From NCBI RefSeq assembly GCF_029379315.1, contig NZ_JAQYWQ010000038.1, positions 1-51,631 on the forward strand: DNA of 51,631 nucleotides, written 5' to 3'. The notes beneath the pieces were generated by a model. The model was given only the letters and a program-made list of their open reading frames with translations. It was not told the origin of the DNA and ran no database searches. Both the position numbers and the translations under genes were made by a program. Every line of letters starts with the position of its first letter. Positions within the stretch are counted from its first letter, which is position 1. This document shows, piece by piece, positions 8,626 to 18,071 of this stretch. This stretch comes from Nostoc sp. S13. Lineage in GTDB: Bacteria; Cyanobacteriota; Cyanobacteriia; Cyanobacteriales; Nostocaceae.

Positions 8626-9540
8626 ATGCCAACAAATTTATTATCTACCTCGGCTGCTATTGGCTTTGGTGGAGTAGTTCAAGAATATCTCTGGAATTGG
8701 GAAAATCAGCAATTGCGCGTTGTTTATGAAACCCTTGGTAAAGGTTCACCGCTATTGCTACTACCAGCTTTCAGCACTGTTTCGACGCGTTTAGAAATGG
8801 GCGAACTTGCCAAGTTACTAGCTCCCCATTTTCAAGTTGTAGCCTTAGACTGGCCTGGATTTGGACAATCTTCTCGCCCTAGTTTGAATTATCGACCCCA
8901 AATATATCAGCAATTTCTGGAAGATTTTGTCAAAGCTATTTTTAATACTCCAATTACTGTGGTGGCGGCTGGCCATGCTGCTAGTTACGTTTTACAATTA
9001 GCTGGGAAACAACCTGCTGTTTTATCACGAATTGTGTTGTTAGCTCCTACTTGGCGTGGCCCTTTGCCGACAATGGGGGCAAGTCAGCAAATAGCTGGCA
9101 TTGTGAGAGAATTGGTGCGATCGCCTATACTTGGTCAAGCTCTTTACAAACTCAACACTACCCAATCTTTCTTAAGTTTTATGTACCGCCGTCATGTCTT
9201 TACTGACGCGGCTAAAATTACACCCAGTTTCATTGAGAAGAAATGGCACATTACTCAACAACCAGGAGCGCGATTTGCATCTGCTGCCTTTGTAACTGGT
9301 AATCTTGATGCTGTACACAAACAATCTGATTTTCTGGAACTCGTGCAATCTTTAACCGTACCGCTCATGGTAGTAATTGGGGAATCTAGCCCCCCAAAAT
9401 CACGAGAAGAAATGAACGCGTTAGTAGCTTTACCAGGAGTGAGAAGCGTTGTCGTTCCTGGTTCTCTGGGACTGCATGAAGAATACCCAGCAGTTGTTTT
9501 AGAAGCAGTTGAAAATTTTTTGTTATTTTCAGAAAATTAA
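8626..9540 (+). CDS. Alpha/beta-hydrolase fold protein lacking the nucleophile serine
   Basis: A 304-residue alpha/beta-hydrolase: the oxyanion strand LLLLPAFSTVSTR (43-55), VVALDWPGFGQSSRP (71-85), the nucleophile elbow VVAAGHAASYVLQLA (112-126), a lid region, and a late LHEEYP with the expected histidine. The elbow should read G-x-S-x-G, but here residue 118 is alanine (G116 H117 A118 A119 S120), so classical esterase chemistry is unlikely unless S120 substitutes. Related chloroplast and cyanobacterial proteins exist, but I cannot name a substrate. No signal peptide is visible. It is 100 bp after sufE on the same strand. Confidence 0.85.
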   Translation: MPTNLLSTSAAIGFGGVVQEYLWNWENQQLRVVYETLGKGSPLLLLPAFSTVSTRLEMGELAKLLAPHFQVVALDWPGFGQSSRPSLNYRPQIYQQFLEDFVKAIFNTPITVVAAGHAASYVLQLAGKQPAVLSRIVLLAPTWRGPLPTMGASQQIAGIVRELVRSPILGQALYKLNTTQSFLSFMYRRHVFTDAAKITPSFIEKKWHITQQPGARFASAAFVTGNLDAVHKQSDFLELVQSLTVPLMVVIGESSPPKSREEMNALVALPGVRSVVVPGSLGLHEEYPAVVLEAVENFLLFSEN

Positions 9541-9644
9541 ATTCTCACCCCAAGACGCAAAGAATCATTTTCCACCTTGGTGCGAAATTAAGATGATAGA
9601 ACTAGCCCTTTTAAAGTAGGTAAAAATATTGGTCAATAAATTCC

Positions 9645-9756
9645 TTTAAACCGAGAGGCGCAGAGGACACAGAGAGACAAGAGAGAAGGAAATGCGGTTA
9701 CTCGCACTTTTTTTCTCTCTCCGCTCTCTGCTCCTCTGCGGTTCGTTAAAAAAATG
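9645..9756. repeat. Imperfect inverted repeat with cgcagagga units
   Basis: The left arm (aaaccgagaggcgcagagg...) and right arm (...cctctgcggttcgtt) are imperfectly complementary, with purine-rich and pyrimidine-rich centres. It belongs to the same cgcagagg-type family as the repeats at 6280 and 28125. The rest of the gap 9541-9970 shows no gene. Confidence 0.55.
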
Positions 9757-9975
9757 ACTTTGACAAATAGTGCTAGCCTTAACCCAACCGTATTGACCGC
9801 AGGCTGGGTCAGCTTATACGCAATATTCCTATCAGGCTACGCCAACTTGTAAATATTTATTACTTATTACAGATGCATAACAATAAAATGTTTGGTGATT
9901 AAATTATGTGATGATTTTGCTGAGATCCAAAATAACAGCAAGTTCGCACAAAAATATAAAAAGATTTATGATATG

Positions 9976-9990
9976 TGATAATGATTATCT
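9976..9990 (+). promoter_or_regulatory. Zur box upstream of the CobW gene
   Basis: tgataatgattatct is a 7-1-7 inverted repeat (tgataat-g-attatct, one mismatch at the last base). It matches the established operator of the zinc repressor Zur (FurB) in Anabaena, TGATAATnATTATCA. It ends 23 bp before the ATG of a CobW-family gene, a known class of Zur target. Repression in zinc-sufficient cells is inferred. Confidence 0.75.
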
Positions 9991-10013
9991 ATATGACAAG
10001 AGGAATTTAGAGT

Positions 10014-10985
10014 ATGGTGGCTGACGTAATCAACAATTCAGTTCCCGTTACTGTTCTTACAGGCTATTTGGGAGCAGGTAAAACGACTCTACTAAATCAC
10101 ATCCTCACCTACGAACACGGCAAAAAAGTTGCTGTAATTGTCAATGAATTTGGGGAAGTGGGTATTGATAATCAATTGATTATCGATGCAGATGAAGAAA
10201 TATTTGAAATGAACAATGGCTGTATCTGTTGTACAGTGCGCGGCGATTTAATTCGGATTATTGGCAATTTGATGAAACGGCGCGATAAATTTGACCATTT
10301 AGTAATTGAAACGACTGGATTAGCCGATCCTGCACCAGTAATTCAGACATTTTTTGTTGATGAAGATTTGCAAAGCCAACTTTCTCTAGATGCTGTGGTG
10401 ACAGTCGTAGATGCCAAGCATATCTCGCAGCACTGGGATGCAGACGAAGCCCAAGAACAGATTGCCTTTGCGGATGTAATTTTACTTAATAAAACAGATT
10501 TGGTAGCGCCAGAAGAGTTGGATGAATTAGAAAAACGGATTCGGGCGATGAATGCGATCGCCAAAATCTACCGTACCGAAAATTCTGAACTAGGAATGGA
10601 TGCTTTATTAGGTGTAAAAGCCTTTGATTTAGACCGTGCATTAGAAATTGATCCAAATTTCTTAGGCGAAGATGCTCATGTACACGATGAAACTGTTTTT
10701 TCTGTGGCTTTAGTAGAAGCAGGTGCAGTCGATGGAGAAAAATTAAACGCTTGGATTTCCGAATTACTGCGTACCCAAGGCCCAGATATCTTTCGGATGA
10801 AAGGCATTTTAAATATTGCTGGAGAAAATAATCGATTTGTGTTTCAAGGAGTGCATATGATATTTGATGGCAAACCCGATCGCCCCTGGAAACCAAGTGA
10901 AACTCCCAAAAACGAACTAGTCTTCATCGGTCGTAACCTTAATGCAGCCCAACTCAAGCAAGATTTTCTCGCCTGTCTAGCTTAA
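10014..10985 (+). CDS. CobW/COG0523 G3E GTPase, probable zinc chaperone
   Basis: A 323-residue G3E GTPase. Walker A is GYLGAGKT (17-24), the metal motif is CICC (C70-C73) within NNGCICCTVRGDL, the switch motif is NEFGE, the base-specificity loop is LLNKTDL, and a CobW_C domain follows from about 225 (FSVALVEAG... RMKGILNIAG). COG0523 proteins of this type deliver zinc or other metals to client enzymes using GTP. There is only a very short His-containing stretch (AHVHDE), not a long His-rich loop. The Zur-type box just upstream strongly suggests induction on zinc starvation. A WD40 gene follows after 83 bp and may be co-transcribed. Confidence 0.93.
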   Translation: MVADVINNSVPVTVLTGYLGAGKTTLLNHILTYEHGKKVAVIVNEFGEVGIDNQLIIDADEEIFEMNNGCICCTVRGDLIRIIGNLMKRRDKFDHLVIETTGLADPAPVIQTFFVDEDLQSQLSLDAVVTVVDAKHISQHWDADEAQEQIAFADVILLNKTDLVAPEELDELEKRIRAMNAIAKIYRTENSELGMDALLGVKAFDLDRALEIDPNFLGEDAHVHDETVFSVALVEAGAVDGEKLNAWISELLRTQGPDIFRMKGILNIAGENNRFVFQGVHMIFDGKPDRPWKPSETPKNELVFIGRNLNAAQLKQDFLACLA

Positions 10986-11013
10986 TTTAGGGAGTGGGGA
11001 GTATTTACCAATT

Positions 11014-11062
11014 CCCATTCTCTATTCCCCATTCCTCATTCCCCATTCCCCATTCCCCATTC
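11014..11062 (+). repeat. STRR tract (ccccatt units)
   Basis: About seven tandem, slightly degenerate ccccatt heptamers between the CobW and WD40 genes. Because the run is open in frame with the WD40 gene, it can be mistaken for coding sequence (repeating Ser-Pro-His-Phe). Confidence 0.8.
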
Positions 11063-11068
11063 AAAGAT

Positions 11069-12133
11069 ATGAACTCCACAAGCAGCAAATCTAAGGAATT
11101 TGAACAACACTATTCGGGGACACTTTCAGATTATGTAACTGCGATCGCTTGGTCGCCACAAGGTAAAACTTTAGCAGCAACTTCCGCCGCCGGGGAAGTA
11201 GTTTTGTGGAATGATGGCGAACTCACAACTTTGCAAACTGGTAACGGTAAATCAGTAGACTGTCTGGCCTTTTCGCCAGATGGGAAATTTTTAGCCGTTG
11301 GCGGACAAGATGGACAGGTGAAAATTTGGCAGAATACTGAATTAATCGCCACGTTGGAAAATGCCCCCGCATGGGTTGACAAGCTAGCTTGGAATTACAC
11401 TAGTAACCAACTGGCTTTTAGTTTAGGGCGTTACGTCCAAGTCTGGGATGCAGATACTCATGAAATTGTCGTGACGCTGAATTTCGACAACTCATCAGTA
11501 TTGGGTATAGATTGGCGCATTGACGGACAGTACTTAGCCATTAGTGGTTATAAAGGAGTCAAGATTTGGCATAGTCAAAACTGGGATGAAGACCCATACA
11601 TCTTAGATATGACTACTGTCAGTTTAGCTATGGCTTGGTCGCCCGATGGCAAATTCCTGGCTTCTGGCAATATGGATCGTAGTGTCACCGTTTTAGAATG
11701 GAACAACCCCGACCCTTGGGTGATGCGTGGCTTCCCTGGTAAAATTCGCCAATTGGCATGGTCAGAAGCTACCACGAAAGTGGGTGCGCCAATACTGGCA
11801 TCTTCTAGCGTTGAAGGTATTGTGGTCTGGGAAAAGCTAGAGGATGATTCCTTAGGTTGGGAAGCACGAGTCTTAACTAATCATGTGGATGTGATCAATG
11901 CGATCGCCTTTGCACCCAAAAGCTTCCTTCTCGCTTCTGCTGCTGCTGACGGCTGGTTATGTTTGTGGAACCAAGCCAAGGAAGTATCCCAAATTATCAC
12001 AGGTGTTTCAGGAGGTTTTTCTACCCTAGCTTGGCATCCCCAAGGCAAGTTCCTGGCCGCAGGTGGTGAGCAGGGCGAATTAGTTGTTTGGTCAAAAGTT
12101 TTGCGGGGTCAAGGATTCGGGCGCGTTACATAA
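11069..12133 (+). CDS. WD40 repeat protein
   Basis: From the ATG at 11069 the protein has 354 residues; the upstream extension is encoded by STRR sequence and is rejected. At least seven WD40 blades are visible, for example AIAWSPQGKTLAATSAAGEVVLWN, CLAFSPDGKFLAVGGQDGQVKIWQ, AMAWSPDGKFLASGNMDRSVTVLEW and AIAFAPKSFLLASAAADGWLCLWN, enough for a full propeller and no other domain. Such proteins are interaction platforms. Its position behind the Zur-boxed CobW gene suggests a role in the zinc response, but this is only inferred from context. Confidence 0.9.
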   Translation: MNSTSSKSKEFEQHYSGTLSDYVTAIAWSPQGKTLAATSAAGEVVLWNDGELTTLQTGNGKSVDCLAFSPDGKFLAVGGQDGQVKIWQNTELIATLENAPAWVDKLAWNYTSNQLAFSLGRYVQVWDADTHEIVVTLNFDNSSVLGIDWRIDGQYLAISGYKGVKIWHSQNWDEDPYILDMTTVSLAMAWSPDGKFLASGNMDRSVTVLEWNNPDPWVMRGFPGKIRQLAWSEATTKVGAPILASSSVEGIVVWEKLEDDSLGWEARVLTNHVDVINAIAFAPKSFLLASAAADGWLCLWNQAKEVSQIITGVSGGFSTLAWHPQGKFLAAGGEQGELVVWSKVLRGQGFGRVT

Positions 12134-12139
12134 AAGTTA

Positions 12140-12335
12140 AAAGGGCGGTTAGAAACCGCACGCCAGTGGCCTCTCCCAAAGGGAGACGCTACGCGAACAA
12201 CGGGGGGAAAATACGCACAGCGCTGGCTCGTCTACACGAGGCTTTACCCACCTGCGTGGGTTTCAAACTCTCAATTTTTCCTTAGTCCGCGGAGGCGGAC
12301 GAGAGTTTGTGTAGCCGCAAATTCAATTCGCCCTG
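12140..12335. repeat. Composite dispersed palindromic repeats
   Basis: First part: gggcggttagaaaccgca, a hairpin also present in inverted form near 30700-30735, and ctcccaaagggagacgctacgcgaac. Second part (about 12235-12335): cctgcgtgggtttcaaa ... ccgcggaggcgg ... tttgtgtagccgc ... aattcgcc, the same family as 24375-24512. A minus-strand open frame covering 12271-12480 is made partly of this repeat. The rest up to 12591 shows no reliable gene. Confidence 0.6.
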
Positions 12336-12591
12336 GCTTCTTAGCGATCGCACTAGCTGCGGTATCATCATGATATTCGCTAAGGGTCACGCTTAAAAAA
12401 CGAGGTAGGAAAGCTGTTAAGTGAATCCCTAGATACTGAGAAAGCTGCTGGTAAGCTAGTGAAGTTAATGCAATCGCCATCTATATCCAAGCTCTTAAGC
12501 TCTTGTTAAAAGAGCTAGTATCTTAATTAGAAAACTTGCTAGAGTGAACAGAGTTAGCCTTAATGTCTAATCGCCAAAACCTATACATCTC

Positions 12592-14196
12592 ATGGATTTT
12601 GCTAATATTGCATCCCAGCTAAACGCTGGAACGATTTTACCAGAGGGGATTGTTATTCTCACCCTCTTGGGGGTTTTGATTGTTGATTTGATTTTGGGGC
12701 GTACATCCGCACGCTGGATTGGATATCTAGCGATCGCAGGTTTATTTGCTTCGATTGTCGCCCTATATTTTCAATGGGATGCTCCTAATCCCATCGGTTT
12801 TACCGGCAGCTTTAACGGTGATGACCTAAGTATCATCTTTCGCGGGATTATTGCCTTGTCTGCGGTTGTCACTATACTGATGTCAATTCGCTATGTTGAG
12901 CAGAGCGGCACCGCTTTAGCCGAATTCATCGCCATTTTGCTGAGTGCTACTTTAGGAGGGATGTTTTTATCCGGGGCTAGTGAGTTGGTGATGATTTTCA
13001 TCTCCCTAGAAACCCTGAGTATCTCCTCTTATTTATTGACAGGTTATACCAAGCGTGACCCCCGCTCCAATGAAGCGGCGCTGAAATACTTGTTAATTGG
13101 AGCTTCCAGCACGGCAATATTTTTGTACGGTGTATCACTGCTGTATGGATTATCTGGAGGACAAACTGAACTAAGTGCGATCGCTAATGGCATTGCCACA
13201 GCTAAAGTCGGTCAATCTTTAGGTTTAGTGATTGCCCTGGTTTTTGCGATCGCCGGTATTGGCTTCAAAATCTCCGCTGCACCCTTCCACCAGTGGACAC
13301 CAGACGTTTACGAAGGCGCTCCCACCCCAGTAATCGCCTTTTTATCAGTCGGTTCCAAAGCGGCTGGGTTTGCCCTAGCTATCCGCTTGCTGACAACAGC
13401 CTTCCCCCTTGTTGCTGACGAGTGGAGGTTTGTCTTCACTGCTCTGGCCGTTCTCAGCATGATCTTGGGTAACGTAGTCGCCCTAGCGCAAACCAGCATG
13501 AAACGGATGCTAGCTTATTCATCCATTGCCCAAGCTGGCTTTGTGATGATTGGCTTGATTGCTAGTACACAAGCAGGGTATGCCAGTATGATATTTTACC
13601 TACTGGTTTACCTATTCATGAACCTGTGCGGTTTTACCTGCATCATTCTTTTCTCACTGCGGACGGGAACCGACCAGATTTCCGAATACTCTGGCTTATA
13701 TCAAAAAGACCCACTCCTAACACTGGGGTTGAGTATCTCCCTACTTTCCTTGGGTGGTATTCCACCATTCGCGGGGTTTTTCGGCAAGATTTACTTATTC
13801 TGGGCTGGTTGGCAAGCAGGACTTTATTGGTTAGTCTTGCTGGGCTTAGTTACCAGCGTCGTCTCCATCTACTACTACATTCGCGTAGTTAAGATGATGG
13901 TAGTTAAAGAACCCCATGAAATGTCCGACGCGGTGAAGAATTATCCACAAGTGCGTTGGGATTTGCCTGGGCTGAGACCTTTGCAAGTCGGATTGGTGGT
14001 AACATTAATTGCCACTTCCATCGCAGGGATTTTGTCAAATCCACTGTTTACATTGGCTAACAATTCCATCTCCCATACACCAATTTTGCAAGCAACAATC
14101 AACAATAGTGTAAAAGCACAAAATCTCCTGCTTTTGCCAAAGTTAGATTCGGTTAGTCAGTCTCAACCTTCAGTTGATTCTACTGCGAAGATTTAA
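12592..14196 (+). CDS. ndhB: NAD(P)H-quinone oxidoreductase subunit 2 (NdhB)
   Basis: NdhB is a proton-pumping antiporter-like membrane subunit of thylakoid NDH-1, which serves respiration, cyclic electron flow and CO2 uptake. The 534 residues, roughly 14 membrane helices and sequence ([65 protein letters not shown]) match cyanobacterial NdhB, including the conserved Glu in SLET and the lysines in KYLLIG and GSKAAGF. The start [21 protein letters not shown] fits the family. It is monocistronic: a strong hairpin terminator follows the stop. Confidence 0.97.
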   Translation: MDFANIASQLNAGTILPEGIVILTLLGVLIVDLILGRTSARWIGYLAIAGLFASIVALYFQWDAPNPIGFTGSFNGDDLSIIFRGIIALSAVVTILMSIRYVEQSGTALAEFIAILLSATLGGMFLSGASELVMIFISLETLSISSYLLTGYTKRDPRSNEAALKYLLIGASSTAIFLYGVSLLYGLSGGQTELSAIANGIATAKVGQSLGLVIALVFAIAGIGFKISAAPFHQWTPDVYEGAPTPVIAFLSVGSKAAGFALAIRLLTTAFPLVADEWRFVFTALAVLSMILGNVVALAQTSMKRMLAYSSIAQAGFVMIGLIASTQAGYASMIFYLLVYLFMNLCGFTCIILFSLRTGTDQISEYSGLYQKDPLLTLGLSISLLSLGGIPPFAGFFGKIYLFWAGWQAGLYWLVLLGLVTSVVSIYYYIRVVKMMVVKEPHEMSDAVKNYPQVRWDLPGLRPLQVGLVVTLIATSIAGILSNPLFTLANNSISHTPILQATINNSVKAQNLLLLPKLDSVSQSQPSVDSTAKI

Positions 14197-14233
14197 TAAC
14201 CCGAATCTCAACCAAACTTTGTACTCAAAGACA

Positions 14234-14268
14234 CGCCTGTTTGCTAATAAGCAAACAGGCGTTTATTA
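14234..14268 (+). terminator. ndhB terminator
   Basis: Perfect 12-bp stem cgcctgtttgct (14234-14245) / agcaaacaggcg (14250-14261) with loop aata, followed by tttattat. It lies 38 bp after the ndhB stop codon. Confidence 0.85.
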
Positions 14269-14430
14269 TATAATTATAGATAATCGTTATCTTTATTTTT
14301 GGCAAAAGCACTCAATTAAGCTAAACCACATCTAGTTTACATATCTAAAATTTATATAACTCTTGTGGGGTGGGCATCTTGCCCGCCCTAATTATGCAAG
14401 TTAAATGTGTAACAGCTTAGTAATTAAATT

Positions 14431-15789
14431 TTATGAGACAGAGTTAACAGGTATCTTAATTACAAACTCTGCACCTTTTCTTGGAACAGAAAAACAGTTA
14501 AGTTGTCCTTTATGTTTTTCAACTATAATCTGATAGCTTATATATAGCCCTAGTCCAGTACCTTTGCCCACAGTTTTAGTAGTGAAAAACGGATCAAATA
14601 GCTTTGAGCGAACTTGTTCATTTATCCCCAAACCATTATCAGCAATACTAATCATTATCCATTTTTCATCGATTAGCTCAGTTTTAATTTGAATTTGGGG
14701 ATTATTCTTTGTCAATTTTTGATTGTCATTGTTCGCCGAGTCCTCCAGTGCATCGATCGCATTAGCAAGAATATTCATAAACACTTGGTTGAGTTGTCCA
14801 GGGTAGCAAGTTACATTCGGTAGTTGACTATATTTTTTGATGACTTTGATTTCTGGGTACTCATGCCTAGCTTGCAGGCGATGCTCCAAAATCATTAAAG
14901 TACTATCAATTCCTTCATGGACATTAACTTGCTTAACTTCTGCTTCATCAAGTCTGGAAAAGTTACGTAGTGATTTAACAATTTCCTGAATGCGTTCTGT
15001 TCCCACTTTCATTGAATGGAAGAGTTTAGTTATATCTGGAATCAGAAAATCCAAGTCTATTTCTTCTATTTGCTCTTGGATTTCTGGAGGAGGATTTGAA
15101 TAAAATTGTTGATAAATTTGTACCAAATTCAGCAAATCCTGAGTGTATTGATGGGCGTGGTGAAGGTTCCCATAAATAAAACTCACGGGGTTATTAATTT
15201 CATGGGCAATACCAGCAACCATCTGACCTAAACTAGACATTTTCTCAGCTTGGATTAGCTGAGTTTGCATAAGTTGTAGTTCCTTTAGTGTTTCTTGTAA
15301 AGCATTTGTACGTTCCTCAACCCGAATTTCTAGCTCTTGATTCGCTTTCTTGAGTGCTGACTCCGCCTGTTTACGTCTCTGAACTTCTTTTGCTAACTCA
15401 TCGATTTTTTCGTTCAGGAGAATGAAATTACTGCTGGCTAAAGTTCTATTTTCCAAGCGTAAGAGAATTAAAGCTGAAGATTTAGGAGACCAAGGTTGAA
15501 TAACGGCTCCTTGACTACGACATACTAATGTTTGTCCATCATTCTTTCGTAAAGTTAAGGAGCCAATAATCATTGCCCTGCTACTTGAACAAGCTTGCAG
15601 GTACTTGACAATATCGTTAGCAGACTCAGTTACAAATTCAAAGAGCATTTTTCCCCGCAGTTCCTGGCGGCGTAACCCCAACATATCTGTTACTGGTTTA
15701 TTAGTAGCCAACAAATGACCCTCTCCACTCACCAAGAGTAAAGGTTCTGGTAAAACTCTGGCAAATTCAAGAAATTGTTCAGGAGTCAT
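14431..15789 (-). CDS. PAS-domain sensor histidine kinase
   Basis: A 452-residue soluble kinase. A PAS-like domain spans about 5-112 ([27 protein letters not shown]), a coiled coil about 125-185, then HisKA with the phospho-acceptor H196 in [11 protein letters not shown] and a long four-helix-type insert ([25 protein letters not shown]). The ATPase domain shows an N-box NAIDALED, G1 DNGLGI and G2 [11 protein letters not shown]. The ATP-binding half is close to the kinases at 17022 and 19270, so they are paralogues. It has no membrane segment and no receiver. It lies downstream of the methanogen-output-domain gene on the same strand (83 bp gap), and may be co-transcribed with it. Confidence 0.93.
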   Translation of the reverse strand: MTPEQFLEFARVLPEPLLLVSGEGHLLATNKPVTDMLGLRRQELRGKMLFEFVTESANDIVKYLQACSSSRAMIIGSLTLRKNDGQTLVCRSQGAVIQPWSPKSSALILLRLENRTLASSNFILLNEKIDELAKEVQRRKQAESALKKANQELEIRVEERTNALQETLKELQLMQTQLIQAEKMSSLGQMVAGIAHEINNPVSFIYGNLHHAHQYTQDLLNLVQIYQQFYSNPPPEIQEQIEEIDLDFLIPDITKLFHSMKVGTERIQEIVKSLRNFSRLDEAEVKQVNVHEGIDSTLMILEHRLQARHEYPEIKVIKKYSQLPNVTCYPGQLNQVFMNILANAIDALEDSANNDNQKLTKNNPQIQIKTELIDEKWIMISIADNGLGINEQVRSKLFDPFFTTKTVGKGTGLGLYISYQIIVEKHKGQLNCFSVPRKGAEFVIKIPVNSVS

Positions 15790-15872
15790 GGGGCTTCCAA
15801 TTTCAGGGTTTGACCTAATTTACATATCTGCACTCAAGCTTGTATCCTGGGGTTGGTTTAGTGCTGAAGGGT

Positions 15873-16430
15873 TTAGGCAGATTCTACTCCCCTAAAGTAT
15901 TCTCTACCTTCTGCATCTTCTGCATCTTCTGTAATTTTTAAGTAGACAATAACTCTACATCCAGGATTACCCTGTTCTATGGTCTGTTGTAATTCTACTT
16001 TGGCATACCCCAGGTTACTAGCTGCGATCGTCCCAAAAACGTTTGAAGTCATCATGCACATGGCAGGGCGATTAAGTACTTTGTCGCCAAATGGGCAGGC
16101 GCGGTTGCCAAAGACTATTTTTTCATTATTTTGCTCAATTACATAAAAATCGCCCTGGATTCGTCTTTTTAAATCAACCAACACATCAGCTACCTGTTTA
16201 CGAGAAAGGTTTGAGACTTCCAGGGCAGATTTGTAATCTTGGTTGAGCTGCGTACCCATCCTTTCACCAACTACACTAATAAATCCAGAAGCTTCTTCTA
16301 AGCCAACTACGTCCTGCAAGGTGCCAGATAATTCTCTAATTAATGTACGTAAAAATATATCCCGTTCTAAAGAAAGCTTAAGGGTAGTTACTGAGCGGTT
16401 AAGTGCATTGGTCATAAATTTTGAGGACAC
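15873..16430 (-). CDS. Methanogen output domain 1 (MetOD1)-like protein
   Basis: A 185-residue soluble protein. The segment [37 protein letters not shown] and the later [12 protein letters not shown] match the cysteine-bearing core of the methanogen output domain 1 family, often found with signalling proteins. Conserved cysteines are in ACPFG, MCMM and GCRV, so metal or redox binding is possible. The N-terminal 60 residues are helical. Its function is not established; gene order suggests it works with the PAS kinase 83 bp downstream, as a sensor or output partner. Confidence 0.7.
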   Translation of the reverse strand: MSSKFMTNALNRSVTTLKLSLERDIFLRTLIRELSGTLQDVVGLEEASGFISVVGERMGTQLNQDYKSALEVSNLSRKQVADVLVDLKRRIQGDFYVIEQNNEKIVFGNRACPFGDKVLNRPAMCMMTSNVFGTIAASNLGYAKVELQQTIEQGNPGCRVIVYLKITEDAEDAEGREYFRGVESA

Positions 16431-17021
16431 AATCTTGGAACTACAGTTTTAGAGTTCCCCAAAATGTCTCTAAAGTAACTGCTTAATATATTTCTTCAGA
16501 AAATTTGATGCTGGCTTTTGTTTCTTAATCAATGGTATTGGTCATCACAAATTCTCAACCTTGTCGTTGCGATAGTTCCTGATTTTGCAAAATCTCTTCT
16601 AGCTTACGTCCCCATTATTACCCAATAGGCTTGGGTTAAGGCTTGATCCTCCCTAACCGTCCTTAAAAAGGAGGGAATTAGAGCAAGCCTTAAAAAGGGG
16701 AGCCAGTACGGTCTTCTCCTTTGGCGCTAGCCTCTCCCTTTGGGAGAAGGGGAGATGCCAAGGGTGAATGAACGACTGGCATAGGTTGGGGGGATCTTCC
16801 TGGACAAAATATCACTAACCGAAGCGTATCGTATTATCACTCTACGCATAAATCTGCTTGATCACAATCATGATAAAAGTTTTCTGTTTTCTATAAATAA
16901 ATTTTGTTGCTTTGAAACCGTGATTAATTACGAATTATTCAGTCACTATGCTATGACTTGCTACCACATTGAACATTTATTTTTCTTAATATTAATTTGA
17001 ATAATTGATATATTTGCTACT
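16431..17021. other. Intergenic region with several repeats
   Basis: No gene seen. It contains inverted-repeat pieces such as ccctccttttta-type (cctccctaacc ... aaaggaggg at 16651-16676) and a well-known Nostoc-type repeat, gcgctagcctctccctttgg, with flanking gagaagg (about 16718-16762). The promoter of the methanogen-output gene should lie near 16431-16500. Confidence 0.5.
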
Positions 17022-18065
17022 TTAATAAATTGGAATGCTAATTATAAACTCGGAACCTTTTCCTAATACAGAATTTACTTCTAGAGTCCCTTTATGTTTT
17101 TCGACAATTATTTGATAGGCAATTGATAATCCTAATCCTGTTCCTTTTCCCACAGGTTTAGTTGTGAATAAATGGTCAAACATTTTTTGCTGAACATCAG
17201 CCGATATTCCCACACCATTATCTTGAATCCGAATCAATGCGTGACTGGTATCTTCAATTAGGGCAGTATGAATTGTAATTTGATTGGGATTCGCCTTAAT
17301 TTGATCAAAACTCAGTTTAGAGTTAGACTCCTCTAAAGCATCAATGGCATTTGCCAATAGATTCATAAATACTTGATTCAATTGTCCTGGGAAGCATTTT
17401 ACTAGAGAAAATTCTCCGTAATATTGAACTAATTCAATAGCAGGACGAATCTTATTAGCTTTCAAACGATGCTTGAGAATGAGGAGAGTGCTGTTAATAC
17501 CTTCATGAACATTAAACAGAACTTTTTGTTCTGTATCTGCCCTAGAGAAAATTCGCAAGCTGTTGCTAATGTTGGAAATGCGATCTGTGCCTTCTTTCAT
17601 TGAGGAAATGAGTTTAGGTAGATCCTCGCGCACATATTCCAGTTCAATCGCTTTGATTGTTTCTTGAATTTCCTCAGATGCTTTAGGATAGGTTTGCTGA
17701 TAAAGGTCGATGAGATGTAACAAATTCTCAATATACTCTTGAGCCGGAGTCAGATTACCTGCTATAAACCCAACTGGGTTGTTAATTTCATGAGCTACAT
17801 CTGCGACAAGACTTCCCAAACTAGACATCTTATTCTGCATTATCTGAAGATTAAAAAGCATCGTTTCTAGCTCATTGCTTCTTTCTTCTAACTTGTTTTG
17901 ATATTCCTTTAATTCATCAATTACTTTCTTAAGCAAATATTCTTTTTTTTTATTGATATCTTCCAGCTTTACCCGGTCTGATTCAGAACGTTCCAATTTC
18001 TTTTGGATAATTCTATTAGCTTTTTTTAGTTCCTTAATTTCTTGTTGATAATCCGCGATTTCCAT
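17022..18065 (-). CDS. Soluble coiled-coil histidine kinase, FIST partner
   Basis: A 347-residue kinase with no sensor domain: residues 1-80 are a charged coiled coil, then HisKA with H92 in [15 protein letters not shown], the insert NLTPAQEYIENLLHLIDLYQQTYP, and the ATPase domain ([29 protein letters not shown]). It starts 6 bp after the FIST gene ends, so translation is probably coupled and the FIST protein is its likely input. No receiver domain or output gene is next to it. Base composition is A+T-rich like its neighbours. Confidence 0.92.
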   Translation of the reverse strand: MEIADYQQEIKELKKANRIIQKKLERSESDRVKLEDINKKKEYLLKKVIDELKEYQNKLEERSNELETMLFNLQIMQNKMSSLGSLVADVAHEINNPVGFIAGNLTPAQEYIENLLHLIDLYQQTYPKASEEIQETIKAIELEYVREDLPKLISSMKEGTDRISNISNSLRIFSRADTEQKVLFNVHEGINSTLLILKHRLKANKIRPAIELVQYYGEFSLVKCFPGQLNQVFMNLLANAIDALEESNSKLSFDQIKANPNQITIHTALIEDTSHALIRIQDNGVGISADVQQKMFDHLFTTKPVGKGTGLGLSIAYQIIVEKHKGTLEVNSVLGKGSEFIISIPIY

Positions 18066-18071
18066 CAGCTT

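Noticed and set aside
10994..11068. 25-residue N-terminal extension of the WD40 protein
   Set aside because: It is encoded by tandem ccccatt STRR units; the ATG at 11069 starts normal protein sequence.
12271..12480. Minus-strand frame of 69 codons upstream of ndhB
   Set aside because: The C-terminal part is a dispersed repeat and the rest has no recognised family; not supported enough to call a gene.
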